A stretch of 64,000 nt of DNA from Thiocystis violacea. GTDB taxonomy: Bacteria > Pseudomonadota > Gammaproteobacteria > Chromatiales > Chromatiaceae. The notes under the pieces were generated by a model. The model did not search any database. It was not told where the DNA came from and worked only from the letters and a program-made list of their open reading frames with translations. The stretch covers positions 1-64,000 of the forward strand of contig NZ_NRRG01000005.1 in NCBI RefSeq assembly GCF_016583575.1, given 5' to 3'. A program made the position numbers and the translations under genes. Shown here piece after piece: positions 1 to 7,521 of this stretch. Positions within the stretch are counted from its first letter, which is position 1; each line of letters starts with the position of its first letter.

Positions 1-80
1 CAGGGTTCGGAGCCGTTTGACGGTACGGATTTCAGACATCAGGACATTGGGGGCAGAATCTCATGGCGATGTCATTATAA

Positions 81-275
81 TCAATATCTTAATGTGAAAT
101 GCACTGTACTGAGCAGCAGGCCAAAGGATTCGCCCTCGTGCTTACTGATCTTCTTACCTTTCCGCGGTTTGGTCGCGCCGGCCCTGGCGCGGATATAATC
201 GGAGGGAAAGGTCTCGATGCTGGAGATCAGCAGGCTTTGGAAGGCGTAATCGCCAAGATGGACAATGACTGACAT
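81..275 (-). CDS. Small hypothetical ORF, possibly a gene fragment
   Basis: A 64-residue frame opens with ATG and has no strong ribosome binding site. Its first 50 residues look protein-like (SVIVHLGDYAFQSLL, then a basic stretch KPRKGKKISK, then HEGESFGLLL). The ExxxGLL segment recalls the start of a JAB/MPN-type domain, but the frame stops a few residues later and nothing after it reads as coding. It may be a truncated remnant. I do not recognise a family. Bases 276-506 on either strand show no convincing gene. Confidence 0.2.
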   Translation of the reverse strand: MSVIVHLGDYAFQSLLISSIETFPSDYIRARAGATKPRKGKKISKHEGESFGLLLSTVHFTLRY

Positions 276-506
276 GGTGTATCCGTTTTAGTTGTCTCGG
301 ATGGATCGCCGGAGAGGCGTCTACCGAAGTCATCCGAAATGAAGCCAGTCTCTAGGCTTCGATCGCCACCGCGCGGGTGGCAAACACTCCGCGCGGAGGA
401 TCCGATGTCGCGTCAGAACAACAGCACCAGTTGAAAGGCGATTGAGTGTGCGCCTGGAACCATCGACAGACTGTGGTACAGGCGACAGTTCCAGCGCCGG
501 TTTTGG

Positions 507-2399
507 CTAGACCGCTTGGACACCGTCGCGTGGCTTGAGCCGACACTCCGCCGCCAACCGGCGCAAGAACTGCTCGGGCGTCAACCTCTCGCCGATCAAG
601 GTCTGCTGCCGGCAGACGTTGGCGACGTCGCCCGGCGTCAACCCCTGAAGCCCGTCGAGAGACCGCGCCAGGTCCGGCGGAATCGTCGCGGTTTCGTCCC
701 CGAGCGCCTCGCGGGCGAAGAGTCCCCGCCGCTGCGCCGGGTTGAGGGCGCGAAAGCCCAGCTTGAAGTCGAAGCGCCGCAGTGCCGCCCCATCAATGCC
801 GGCCATCAGGTTGGTCGCGGCGATGAAGATACCGGGGTAGGTTTCCATCTGCTGCAACAGTTCATTGACCGCCGTGCGCTCCCAGGAATGCCGCGCCTGC
901 CGCCGATCGCTCAGAAAGCTGTCGACCTCATCGAGAAACAACACCGTCCGCGTCGGATCGCACTCGCGGAACAACCGCGCCAGGTTCTGTTCGGTCTCCC
1001 CGACATAGGGCGAGATCAGGTCCGACGCCTGCCGCGCGATCAACTCCCGATCCAGCGCCTCGGCCAGCACCTCGGCGAGGGCGGTTTTGCCGGTGCCGGG
1101 CGGGCCGTAGAAGCAGAGACTCCCCCGACCCTGGCGGTGCAGCGCCTGAGCGATGGCACTCGGGGCCAGGCCGCCCGTCAGGTTCAGGTAGGCGACATCG
1201 AAATCCGTCGCCGGGGTGCGGCGTCGCGGCGCCGGGGCGCCGTGCAGCAGAGTGCGCAGGGCGGCCACGCCGGCGCGCACCGTCGCCTCGGGCGGGGCGG
1301 CGGGACGCAGGTCGAGTAGCCGGCGTGCCGCACCCAACTGGGCCGGGGCGAGCGCCGGATCGGCGGCCAACTCGTCGAGCAGGTCGGGCGCGAGTCCGCA
1401 GCCCCCCAGATGCCGCTCGGCCATCTGCCGGCGCACCGAGCGCGGCGGGGTGACAAAGGCCACCGGCAGCAGGAAGCGGCGCAGAAAGGCCGGATCCATG
1501 CCGTCGGTCGCATTGGCAATCCAGAGTGCCGGCACCCGGTTTTCCTCCAGGATGCGGTTCATCCAGCCCTTTTGTTTGCCGGTGACGCTCTGCCCACGCA
1601 GCAGGGCGAACAGATTGTCGCCGGAATCGAAGACATCCTCGACCTCGTCGAAAATGAGCAGGGCGTCATGCCGACGGGCCAGCAAGCGTTGCGCCAGCAG
1701 ATAGGCCGACAGCCGCCCCCGGCGCGACAGCCCGTCGTCCTCGTCATCGGCGCTGCGCACCTGGTAGGCGGTGAGTCCGCAGGCGGCGGCCACGGCGCGC
1801 GCGAGTTCGGTCTTGCCGGTGCCGGGCTCGCCGTGGAGCAAGGCATTGACCCCGACCGTGCCGGTCCGTGCCGCCTCGCCCAGCACCTCGGTCAGGCGCG
1901 CGCTCTCGGCCGCCAGATGCGGAAACGACACCAGATCCCAGACGGCGGGGGGCGCGGGCTCGATCAGCAGCGCGAGCAGCGCCGCGCCGTCGGTGGGCGC
2001 GGCCTCCAGCACCTCGCGCAGCAGGTCGCTCGGGCGCAGGAAATCTTCCAGATCCGAGGGGTCCGCGTCGTATTGGATCAGCCCCAAGGCGCGCAGCGGG
2101 GCCTGCCGACTCAGGGTCTCGCGCAGCGTCGCGGCAGAGAGTCCGAGCAGAGCGGCCAATCGTGGCAGATTGACCCGCGCCGGCGCCCGCCCGCATTCGC
2201 GCAGCAGTACGCGCAATGGTTCGACCAGGGTGTGCTGGTCCAGAAAGTCCAGCACCCGCAGCGCCGCTGCATCCAGGTCAAACTGCTCGCCGAGCAGGGC
2301 GACGGTCGGCGACAGGGGTGCCGCATCGTCGGCCCTCGTCAGGTGTGTCAGGACGGTGCGCGGCACGGACTGGAAACACTGCCGCAGACGCTGGCGCAA
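507..2399 (-). CDS. Two-module AAA+ ATPase (main part of a probably frameshifted gene)
   Basis: The protein has two AAA+ cores. The first has Walker A GEPGTGKT near residue 189 and a Walker B-like LLIFDEVEDVF. The second has GPPGTGKT near residue 430, LFLDEVDSFLSDR, and a sensor-like AATNL. The second core resembles the FtsH/VPS4 class and the first is more divergent; a helical region precedes them. The listed start is a TTG inside a continuous reading frame, with no ribosome binding site. One extra C in a C6 run (plus-strand G6 at 2416-2421) would join it to the upstream 108-residue frame, giving one protein of about 725 residues. Two small genes and a divergent WYL regulator accompany it. 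Its substrate is unknown; a remodelling or stress/defence role is inference. Confidence 0.75.
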   Translation of the reverse strand: MRQRLRQCFQSVPRTVLTHLTRADDAAPLSPTVALLGEQFDLDAAALRVLDFLDQHTLVEPLRVLLRECGRAPARVNLPRLAALLGLSAATLRETLSRQAPLRALGLIQYDADPSDLEDFLRPSDLLREVLEAAPTDGAALLALLIEPAPPAVWDLVSFPHLAAESARLTEVLGEAARTGTVGVNALLHGEPGTGKTELARAVAAACGLTAYQVRSADDEDDGLSRRGRLSAYLLAQRLLARRHDALLIFDEVEDVFDSGDNLFALLRGQSVTGKQKGWMNRILEENRVPALWIANATDGMDPAFLRRFLLPVAFVTPPRSVRRQMAERHLGGCGLAPDLLDELAADPALAPAQLGAARRLLDLRPAAPPEATVRAGVAALRTLLHGAPAPRRRTPATDFDVAYLNLTGGLAPSAIAQALHRQGRGSLCFYGPPGTGKTALAEVLAEALDRELIARQASDLISPYVGETEQNLARLFRECDPTRTVLFLDEVDSFLSDRRQARHSWERTAVNELLQQMETYPGIFIAATNLMAGIDGAALRRFDFKLGFRALNPAQRRGLFAREALGDETATIPPDLARSLDGLQGLTPGDVANVCRQQTLIGERLTPEQFLRRLAAECRLKPRDGVQAV

Positions 2400-2674
2400 C
2401 CAGCGGTCATGCTGAGGGGGGCGGGCTCCTCGTCCCCATCGTCCGGCCGTTCGTCATCCTCGTCGTCCGGTTGGGTCACGAAGGACGCGACCGTGCGCGG
2501 ATGGAGCACGGGCTGCAGTAACTGCCATAAAGCGCCGAGGAAATCGGGATCCTGGAAGCGTGGCTTCAGGTCCGGTGAGCCTTGGAGCATCTGCAAAACG
2601 TAGAGGGCGAGACGCCGCTCGGTGGCCGGAACGGCACTGACATCGGTCAACCAGAAGGTCCGCAGATGCGTCAT
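2348..2674 (-). CDS. N-terminal segment of the AAA+ protein, or a separate small acidic protein
   Basis: The ATG lies two bases after the stop of the preceding gene, with GAGGAG upstream, so it looks translationally coupled. The first 88 residues read as real protein (THLRTFWLTDVSAVP, helical repeats, an acidic DDEDDERPDDGDEEP linker). The last 20 residues are low-quality and overlap the ATPase frame. The simplest reading is that this is the true N-terminus of the two-module ATPase, separated by a one-base change in a C6 run. If the base count is correct, it would be a free 108-residue partner. Confidence 0.5.
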   Translation of the reverse strand: MTHLRTFWLTDVSAVPATERRLALYVLQMLQGSPDLKPRFQDPDFLGALWQLLQPVLHPRTVASFVTQPDDEDDERPDDGDEEPAPLSMTAGCASVCGSVSSPCRAPS

Positions 2675-2676
2675 GT

Positions 2677-3105
2677 TCAGCACTCCTCGTCCGCCGCCTG
2701 GAAGCGACGACTGTCATAGTGGAAAGTCACGAACTCGCCGCGCGCGGGGCCTTCGTCCAGCAGTAGGCCGAGCACGATATCCAGCGGCTCGCGGAAATAG
2801 GTGCTGCCGGCGGCGTCCTCGCGATCGAGCACGGGCGTTTCCAGGATCTCGATCACCACGGCGGGTTGACCGTAGCGGGGGATGCGCTTGTTTTTCAGTC
2901 CGGGTTTCCACGCTACGAGCTGACCGGGGGTGAAGCGCTGGCGCTGGACGAAGGACTGGTAGCGTTCGCGCAACACCGCGCCGGGATCGCCGCACGGATC
3001 CTCCAGCGGTTCGTCGTCGAGCAGGTCGAACGGGTGCTCCTCGCTCAGTCCGATGCGCGCGAGCAGTTCGTGCGAGGACAGTTCCTGGGGCTTCTGGCGT
3101 GACAT
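2677..3105 (-). CDS. Conserved-looking 142-residue protein of the AAA+/WYL locus
   Basis: The start is the ATG giving SRQKPQELSS, preceded by an AGAGGAA ribosome site; a longer upstream frame has low-complexity, non-protein-like sequence and was not used. Features are a short helical N-terminus, an acidic DLLDDEPLEDP segment, and a beta-rich middle and end (FTPGQLVAWKPGLKNKRIPRYGQPAVVIEIL, FVTFHYDSRRF) resembling a small SH3-like or KOW-like fold. I do not recognise a named family. It is the first gene of the leftward operon leading into the AAA+ ATPase and is divergent from the WYL regulator. Confidence 0.6.
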   Translation of the reverse strand: MSRQKPQELSSHELLARIGLSEEHPFDLLDDEPLEDPCGDPGAVLRERYQSFVQRQRFTPGQLVAWKPGLKNKRIPRYGQPAVVIEILETPVLDREDAAGSTYFREPLDIVLGLLLDEGPARGEFVTFHYDSRRFQAADEEC

Positions 3106-3184
3106 GGCGGATTCCTCTCGGTCCGGTTGGGCGGGGTCTGGACGGCCCCTCGGGGGGGCTTGGAGGGCATTAAAGCCCATCGAC

Positions 3185-3201
3185 GCGAAAGACCTTTTCG
3201 C
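3185..3201. promoter_or_regulatory. Inverted repeat between divergent genes, candidate operator
   Basis: GCGAAA and TTTCGC arms of 6 bp flank a 5-base centre. The site is 14 bp before the WYL regulator start and inside the 109-bp divergent spacer, where a WYL-type regulator commonly binds. This is inference from position and symmetry only. Confidence 0.4.
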
Positions 3202-3214
3202 ATAGGCTCGCCTC

Positions 3215-4276
3215 ATGAGTGCCACCCATGACACCCGCATCAAACGCCTGAAACGCCTCGTCGCCGTCTTGCCGCCGGCGGGGACGGGCCAGGAGCACTG
3301 CCCAGACGGCCAACGTCTACTCACGGTGCTCGGCGAGGACTACGGAACCGGCGACGAGAAGGCACGCCGGCGGTCTCTCCAGCTCGATCTCAAGGATCTG
3401 GTCGAGGAGGGACGCATCGAGGCGGCCAATCCGGGCGGCAAGCCCCGGCACTACCGGCGCGCCGGCGCGGATCCCGAGGACGCGCCGCTGCTTTGGCACT
3501 ACACGCTGCAACAGATCCAGGATCTGGTGGCCGACGCCGTGCCGCGGCGTCAGCTCAACCGCATCTGGGAGCGCTTACTGGCCGAGGACGTGGGGCCACG
3601 GCTCGACCGCGACCGTCTGCGGATCGTTCCCGACACCCTGCGCTTGCAGCCCGTCGAGCTGTATCAAGATGTGCTGATGGCGGTAATCACCGCACTGGCC
3701 AATGGTCTGGCCCTGGAGGTGCGCTACCGCCGTGCCGGGAAAGACCCCGCCCCGGCCCGGCTGCATCCGCAGGCGCTGGTTCAGCGGGGTCCGATTCCCT
3801 ACCTCCTGGCCCTGAAGAACCACGAGGAAGCGCCGGTGCGGTTCTATGCCCTGCACCGGATGCTCAGCGCCACCGCCTTGGTTAACGTGTGTGCGCGTCA
3901 GGCCGAGGATTTCGATCTGGACGTAGCCATCGCCGAGGGCGTGATCGATTTTGGTCAGGGCGACTGGATCGACCTGGAACTGCGAGTGCGCGGCTACCTG
4001 ACAGACCTCCTCACCGTCTGCCCGCTGGAACCGGGCCAGCGCTGGAAAGACGAACCGGACGGCACGGGCTTCGACATTCGGGTCTGGGCAACACTGCCCT
4101 CGACCGGGCAATTGCTGCGCTGGCTGCTCGGCGCGGGAGACAATGTCGAGGTGGTGTCGCCAGCGGAGCTACGCCAGACCGTGGCGGTGCAGGCGGCGAA
4201 GATGGCGGGGATCTACGGCACGGCATGCGGTGCGGCTGTTTCCGGAGCCGCCGGTGTTTCCGGGGCGAGTGACTAG
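3215..4276 (+). CDS. WYL-domain transcriptional regulator
   Basis: The 353-residue protein begins with a helix-turn-helix region (about residues 1-85, TRIKRLKRLVAVLP to RRSLQLDLKDLVEEGRI). A WYL-type sensor core follows at about 160-230 (LEVRYRRAGKDPAPARLHPQALVQRGPIPYLLAL, VRFYALHRMLSAT) and then a WCX-like C-terminal domain (WIDLELRVRGYLTDLL). The family senses ligands, often nucleotides or nucleic acid, and frequently controls defence or stress loci. It is transcribed away from the AAA+ operon and shares a 109-bp regulatory region containing a dyad. Control of that operon is inferred. Confidence 0.85.
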   Translation: MSATHDTRIKRLKRLVAVLPPAGTGQEHCPDGQRLLTVLGEDYGTGDEKARRRSLQLDLKDLVEEGRIEAANPGGKPRHYRRAGADPEDAPLLWHYTLQQIQDLVADAVPRRQLNRIWERLLAEDVGPRLDRDRLRIVPDTLRLQPVELYQDVLMAVITALANGLALEVRYRRAGKDPAPARLHPQALVQRGPIPYLLALKNHEEAPVRFYALHRMLSATALVNVCARQAEDFDLDVAIAEGVIDFGQGDWIDLELRVRGYLTDLLTVCPLEPGQRWKDEPDGTGFDIRVWATLPSTGQLLRWLLGAGDNVEVVSPAELRQTVAVQAAKMAGIYGTACGAAVSGAAGVSGASD

Positions 4277-4279
4277 ATG

Positions 4280-4400
4280 GTCGGTCGCGAGGTGGGTGAA
4301 TCCTGGAGACTCATGACGGAATACTCTAATCCGGTCTGGCTGGTGGGTGGACCTCCCCCCAACGCATCGGCGAGACCGAGGTGACGCACCAGGCGCGCCA
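4280..4400 (+). pseudogene. Decayed, internally deleted copy of the glycosyltransferase region at 6236-7147
   Basis: Bases 4283-4320 resemble 6237-6274 (GGTCGCGAG, TGGG, GAATC, CATGACG in order). Bases 4330-4399 align with 7078-7147 inside the GT2 gene, including an uninterrupted identical stretch of 37 bases from CGCATCGGCG to AGGCGCGCC. The two blocks keep their order, but about 800 bp between them are missing. This is best explained as a relic of a duplicated glycosyltransferase gene left by a rearrangement. It is not expected to encode anything. Confidence 0.6.
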
Positions 4401-4489
4401 GGACCGAAGGACGGATGCACGCCGGGCGATCCGCCATCCAGCCAGCCGCCGAGATGGCGGAACCGCTATCTCACTTTCTGCCCCGCGTG

Positions 4490-6010
4490 CTAATTCAATG
4501 GAACATTGTCTAACACGCCAGGTGGCACCTCGTTCCAGAAAGGTTGCACATATCTCTGGTCGATGGCTTCCGTCAGAAGGTTGGCGAAGCTGTCGAAACT
4601 GACATCCAGGTTTGCGGCCGAGCGGCGCCCCCCTGGGATCGTCAGTTGCATGGTCGCGGGCGGTTCTTCCTGGGTCAGGGGTGTCAGATTCCGCAGTTGA
4701 TCGAAGGTCTGCGCGGTGAAGTAGGCGCGCACGAAATACTCTTGTGATTCGTTGGACTGTCGCAGCTCGAAAACGAGCGCGCCACCCGGCGGACAAAAGT
4801 CCGGTTGATAGCCGGGCAGTGTCCAATGGAGGTTAAGAAGCCCCGCCAGCCCAACGACGTAGACATCGGAGCTGGTAATGACAAAAATCCGCGATTGGGC
4901 GTCACCAAATGCGCCACGAAGCACGTCTTGATCGTTGTGCCAGCCATCACGTCCGATCGAGGGTGTGACATTCCACCATTCCGCAGGCGGGAAATCCGGT
5001 GCCCGGCCGAAACCATGATCGGGACCAGGCGGCTGGCCGCCGAAGACGACTTGATTCATGGTGTGAAGGACGTGAGAGGCTGCGTTCGAGCTTTGCGCTC
5101 GGCTGACATAGGGTTGCTGCATGGCTATGTTGAATTCCAGCACAGAAAGCCGCGTCAGTTGGGAGAGTGTTTCTAATGACAGCCGGCCCCAGGCGACATC
5201 CTCAAGCGCGAAGCCATCCGCGTATTGCATGACAAAGGGATCGGTTGCGGCATTCGTGGCCGCCAGTCCGCCGCTATCGATGGACGTGCCTGCATAGTTA
5301 GCCTGAGGATAAGCCGTCAGCGTCATGGGTTGCGAGGTTGGATCAACCGAGCCCTGTGCCGCGCCGGGTGTTGGCTGTGTTCCTGGCGGATAGAGCAGAC
5401 CACGAACGAGGGACAGTTCGCCGCTATAGGCGGACGTCAGTGCGGTTCCATCACCGAGAATGCCCTGAGCTTCGGTCGCGGCGCGCGCCGGGTCGATTGT
5501 CACCACCTTCGCCGCAACGGGATCGAACACAGGGTCCGGCTCGGCGGCTGTGCCGGTATTGGGGTCGGCGATTCTGTAGGCGTGAACCGGTACGGCCGCG
5601 CCAGGGATCAACCCTTCACCAAATTTGGTGGCGGTGACGAAGGAGCGCTGAATGGAATTGGCACGAAAATAGGAGCGAGACAAATCCGTTTCAGTGTCAC
5701 CCGTCAGAAGCCCTTCGTGAAGCAGATAGTCGCGGAAGTAGGAACCAAGAAGACCGGCCGCCCGCTGTCCATTTGGGGTCAAATAACCCCTCTTCACCCC
5801 GGCGAAGCTGGGATAAGGATCGACGGCGAATTGTTCCAAGGTGGATGGATCGGTTGTGGTTGAGCGGATGCTATGGCGGCCGAAGATGATGATCTGCCGA
5901 AGCGTGGTGCCGTCATCGGTATCCGCGATGGTTTGCGCAAGACCCGGAACTGAAGATGCGAGCGCAAGTACCAGACCGGTCAGAATCGCATGGCGTTTAA
6001 AAGGATTAAT
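4490..6010 (-). CDS. Histidine acid phosphatase-like secreted protein with altered active site, probable AUU start
   Basis: With the proposed start the protein is 506 residues: a signal peptide (NPFKRHAILTGLVLALASSVPGLA, cleaved near residue 25), then the phosphatase signature RHSIRST at 45-51 in place of RHGxRxP. The C-terminal site reads SSDVYVVG where the family has HD. The overall pattern (NGQRAAGLLGSYFRDYL, PPGGALVFEL) is that of glucose-1-phosphatase or phytase-like enzymes. No ATG, GTG or TTG precedes the signal peptide in frame. An ATT lies 6 bases after GGAGG at the exact expected start, and the stop of an 8-codon upstream ORF overlaps it. Loss of the C-terminal His suggests altered or lost phosphatase activity. 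Confidence 0.75.
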   Translation of the reverse strand: MNPFKRHAILTGLVLALASSVPGLAQTIADTDDGTTLRQIIIFGRHSIRSTTTDPSTLEQFAVDPYPSFAGVKRGYLTPNGQRAAGLLGSYFRDYLLHEGLLTGDTETDLSRSYFRANSIQRSFVTATKFGEGLIPGAAVPVHAYRIADPNTGTAAEPDPVFDPVAAKVVTIDPARAATEAQGILGDGTALTSAYSGELSLVRGLLYPPGTQPTPGAAQGSVDPTSQPMTLTAYPQANYAGTSIDSGGLAATNAATDPFVMQYADGFALEDVAWGRLSLETLSQLTRLSVLEFNIAMQQPYVSRAQSSNAASHVLHTMNQVVFGGQPPGPDHGFGRAPDFPPAEWWNVTPSIGRDGWHNDQDVLRGAFGDAQSRIFVITSSDVYVVGLAGLLNLHWTLPGYQPDFCPPGGALVFELRQSNESQEYFVRAYFTAQTFDQLRNLTPLTQEEPPATMQLTIPGGRRSAANLDVSFDSFANLLTEAIDQRYVQPFWNEVPPGVLDNVPLN

Positions 6011-6483
6011 GGCGCACCTCCAGACTCATGAATAGAGTGACTCGTTTTGCTCGGCGTGGATTTTTGGCGTGTAATTGGAATTCCAGGGGCAGTATATGCA
6101 AATCGTCAGCACGGCACACGTCGGCTGTCCACTCGACCGCTGACGCCGACCGACGAAGGACCAGTGAACGCTAATGGGACGAGGCCGTCAGTGACAGTAG
6201 CGGGCTCAGTGACCGGTCTGGCTCGATTTCCGACTGTCGGTCGCGAGCTGGGCGAATCGTGGAAACGCATGACGCAAGACGCAAGACTCTTGGAGACAAC
6301 AGACACGGGCGGATCCCGGTCAAGATCTTCACCATTCATGCGCCTAAGCCGCGCGGGCGCGCATCGAGCTTCCCGATCCGCTCAACTCCGCTCAACGTCC
6401 TGCCGCCTCTGGCCTGCGAGCGGTTGAATTTTCCCTCCGGACCCTTTAGCTTGCCGGCGCTGGGGCGGCTTCGCCCTGAATCT
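6011..6483. other. Intergenic region between divergent genes
   Basis: This 473-bp stretch between the leftward phosphatase and the rightward glycosyltransferase holds no convincing gene. Bases 6236-6275 are the parent of a repeat found at 4283-4320. Reading frames entering from 6259 lack protein-like composition before about 6484. Confidence 0.5.
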
Positions 6484-7521
6484 ATGGATGCCCGCTTGAT
6501 GTCCCTCTCCGTCGCCAATCCATCGTCCGCCGAGCGGCGGCCCGCGCTCTCGGTCGTGATCCCCATGTATGAGGAGATCGACAATGTCGAGCCCCTGGTC
6601 GCGCGGGTGCATGAGGGCTTGGCCGATTATCGCGGCGACTGGGAGCTGATCGGCGTGGACGATGGCAGCCGCGATGGGACCGGGGAGCGGTTGCGGGAAG
6701 TCGCGGAGCGCGCCGGGCCGCATCTGCGGGTGATCCGGCTACGCCGTAACTTCGGCCAGACGGCGGCGATGCAGGCGGGCTTCGACGCGGCACGCGGCGA
6801 GCTGATCGCGACCCTGGACGGGGATCTGCAGAACGATCCGGCGGACATCCCCCGGATGGTCGATGAGCTGCTGGAGCGCGATCTGGATCTGCTGCAAGGC
6901 TGGCGGCGCCAGCGCCAGGACGCGCTGCTGATGCGCAAGATCCCCTCGCGGATCGCCAACGCCCTGATCGGCAAGGTGACGGGCGTGGCGCTGCACGACT
7001 ATGGGTGCAGCCTCAAGGTCTATCGCGCGGAGGTCATCAAGGAGGTGCGCCTGCTGGGCGAGATGCATCGCTTCATTCCGGTCTGGATGGCGGGGGTGAC
7101 CGCGCCCCAGCGCATCGGCGAGACCGAGGTGACGCACCAGGCGCGCCGGTTCGGCGTCTCCAAGTATGGGATCTCGCGCACCCTGCGGGTGTTGCTGGAT
7201 CTGCTCGCCGCCTTCTTTTTTCTACGCTTCGGCTCGCGGCCGGGTCACTTCTTCGGCTCCATCGGCCTCCTCTTCGGGGGGCTTGGAAGCCTGATGATGA
7301 CGCACCTGCTGGTGGTCAAGTTCATCCTGGGTGAGTCGATCGGACAGCGTCCGCTGCTGTTCGTCTCCATCCTCTTTCTGGTCGCCGCGATTCAATTTCT
7401 CACCACCGGTGTGCTGGCCGAACTCCTGACGCGGACCTTCTACGCGACCGGCGAGCGCACCCATCACCGCATCCGCTGGGAGTCCAATCCCGAGTCGGCT
7501 GGCTGGAAGGTTTACCCATGA
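6484..7521 (+). CDS. Family 2 glycosyltransferase (polyprenol-phosphate type)
   Basis: The 345-residue protein has the GT2 fold: LSVVIPMYEEIDNV, the nucleotide-sugar Asp in VDDGSRDGT, the DXD-like LDGDLQNDP, and a C-terminal pair of membrane segments (about 240-265 and 290-315). This matches ArnC/GtrB/DPM1-type enzymes that load a sugar onto undecaprenyl phosphate on the cytoplasmic face. The following ArnT-like gene overlaps it by 4 bases, so this enzyme probably makes that transferase's lipid-linked donor. The start is uncertain; ATG at 6484 or 6499 fits better than the much earlier start of the open frame. Part of its 3' half is duplicated as a relic at 4330-4399. Confidence 0.85.
   Translation: MDARLMSLSVANPSSAERRPALSVVIPMYEEIDNVEPLVARVHEGLADYRGDWELIGVDDGSRDGTGERLREVAERAGPHLRVIRLRRNFGQTAAMQAGFDAARGELIATLDGDLQNDPADIPRMVDELLERDLDLLQGWRRQRQDALLMRKIPSRIANALIGKVTGVALHDYGCSLKVYRAEVIKEVRLLGEMHRFIPVWMAGVTAPQRIGETEVTHQARRFGVSKYGISRTLRVLLDLLAAFFFLRFGSRPGHFFGSIGLLFGGLGSLMMTHLLVVKFILGESIGQRPLLFVSILFLVAAIQFLTTGVLAELLTRTFYATGERTHHRIRWESNPESAGWKVYP

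Noticed and set aside
352-546. A 64-codon ORF on the minus strand after the AAA+ ATPase
   Set aside because: It overlaps the ATPase 3' end in another frame and its composition (Cys- and Trp-rich, no pattern) is not protein-like.
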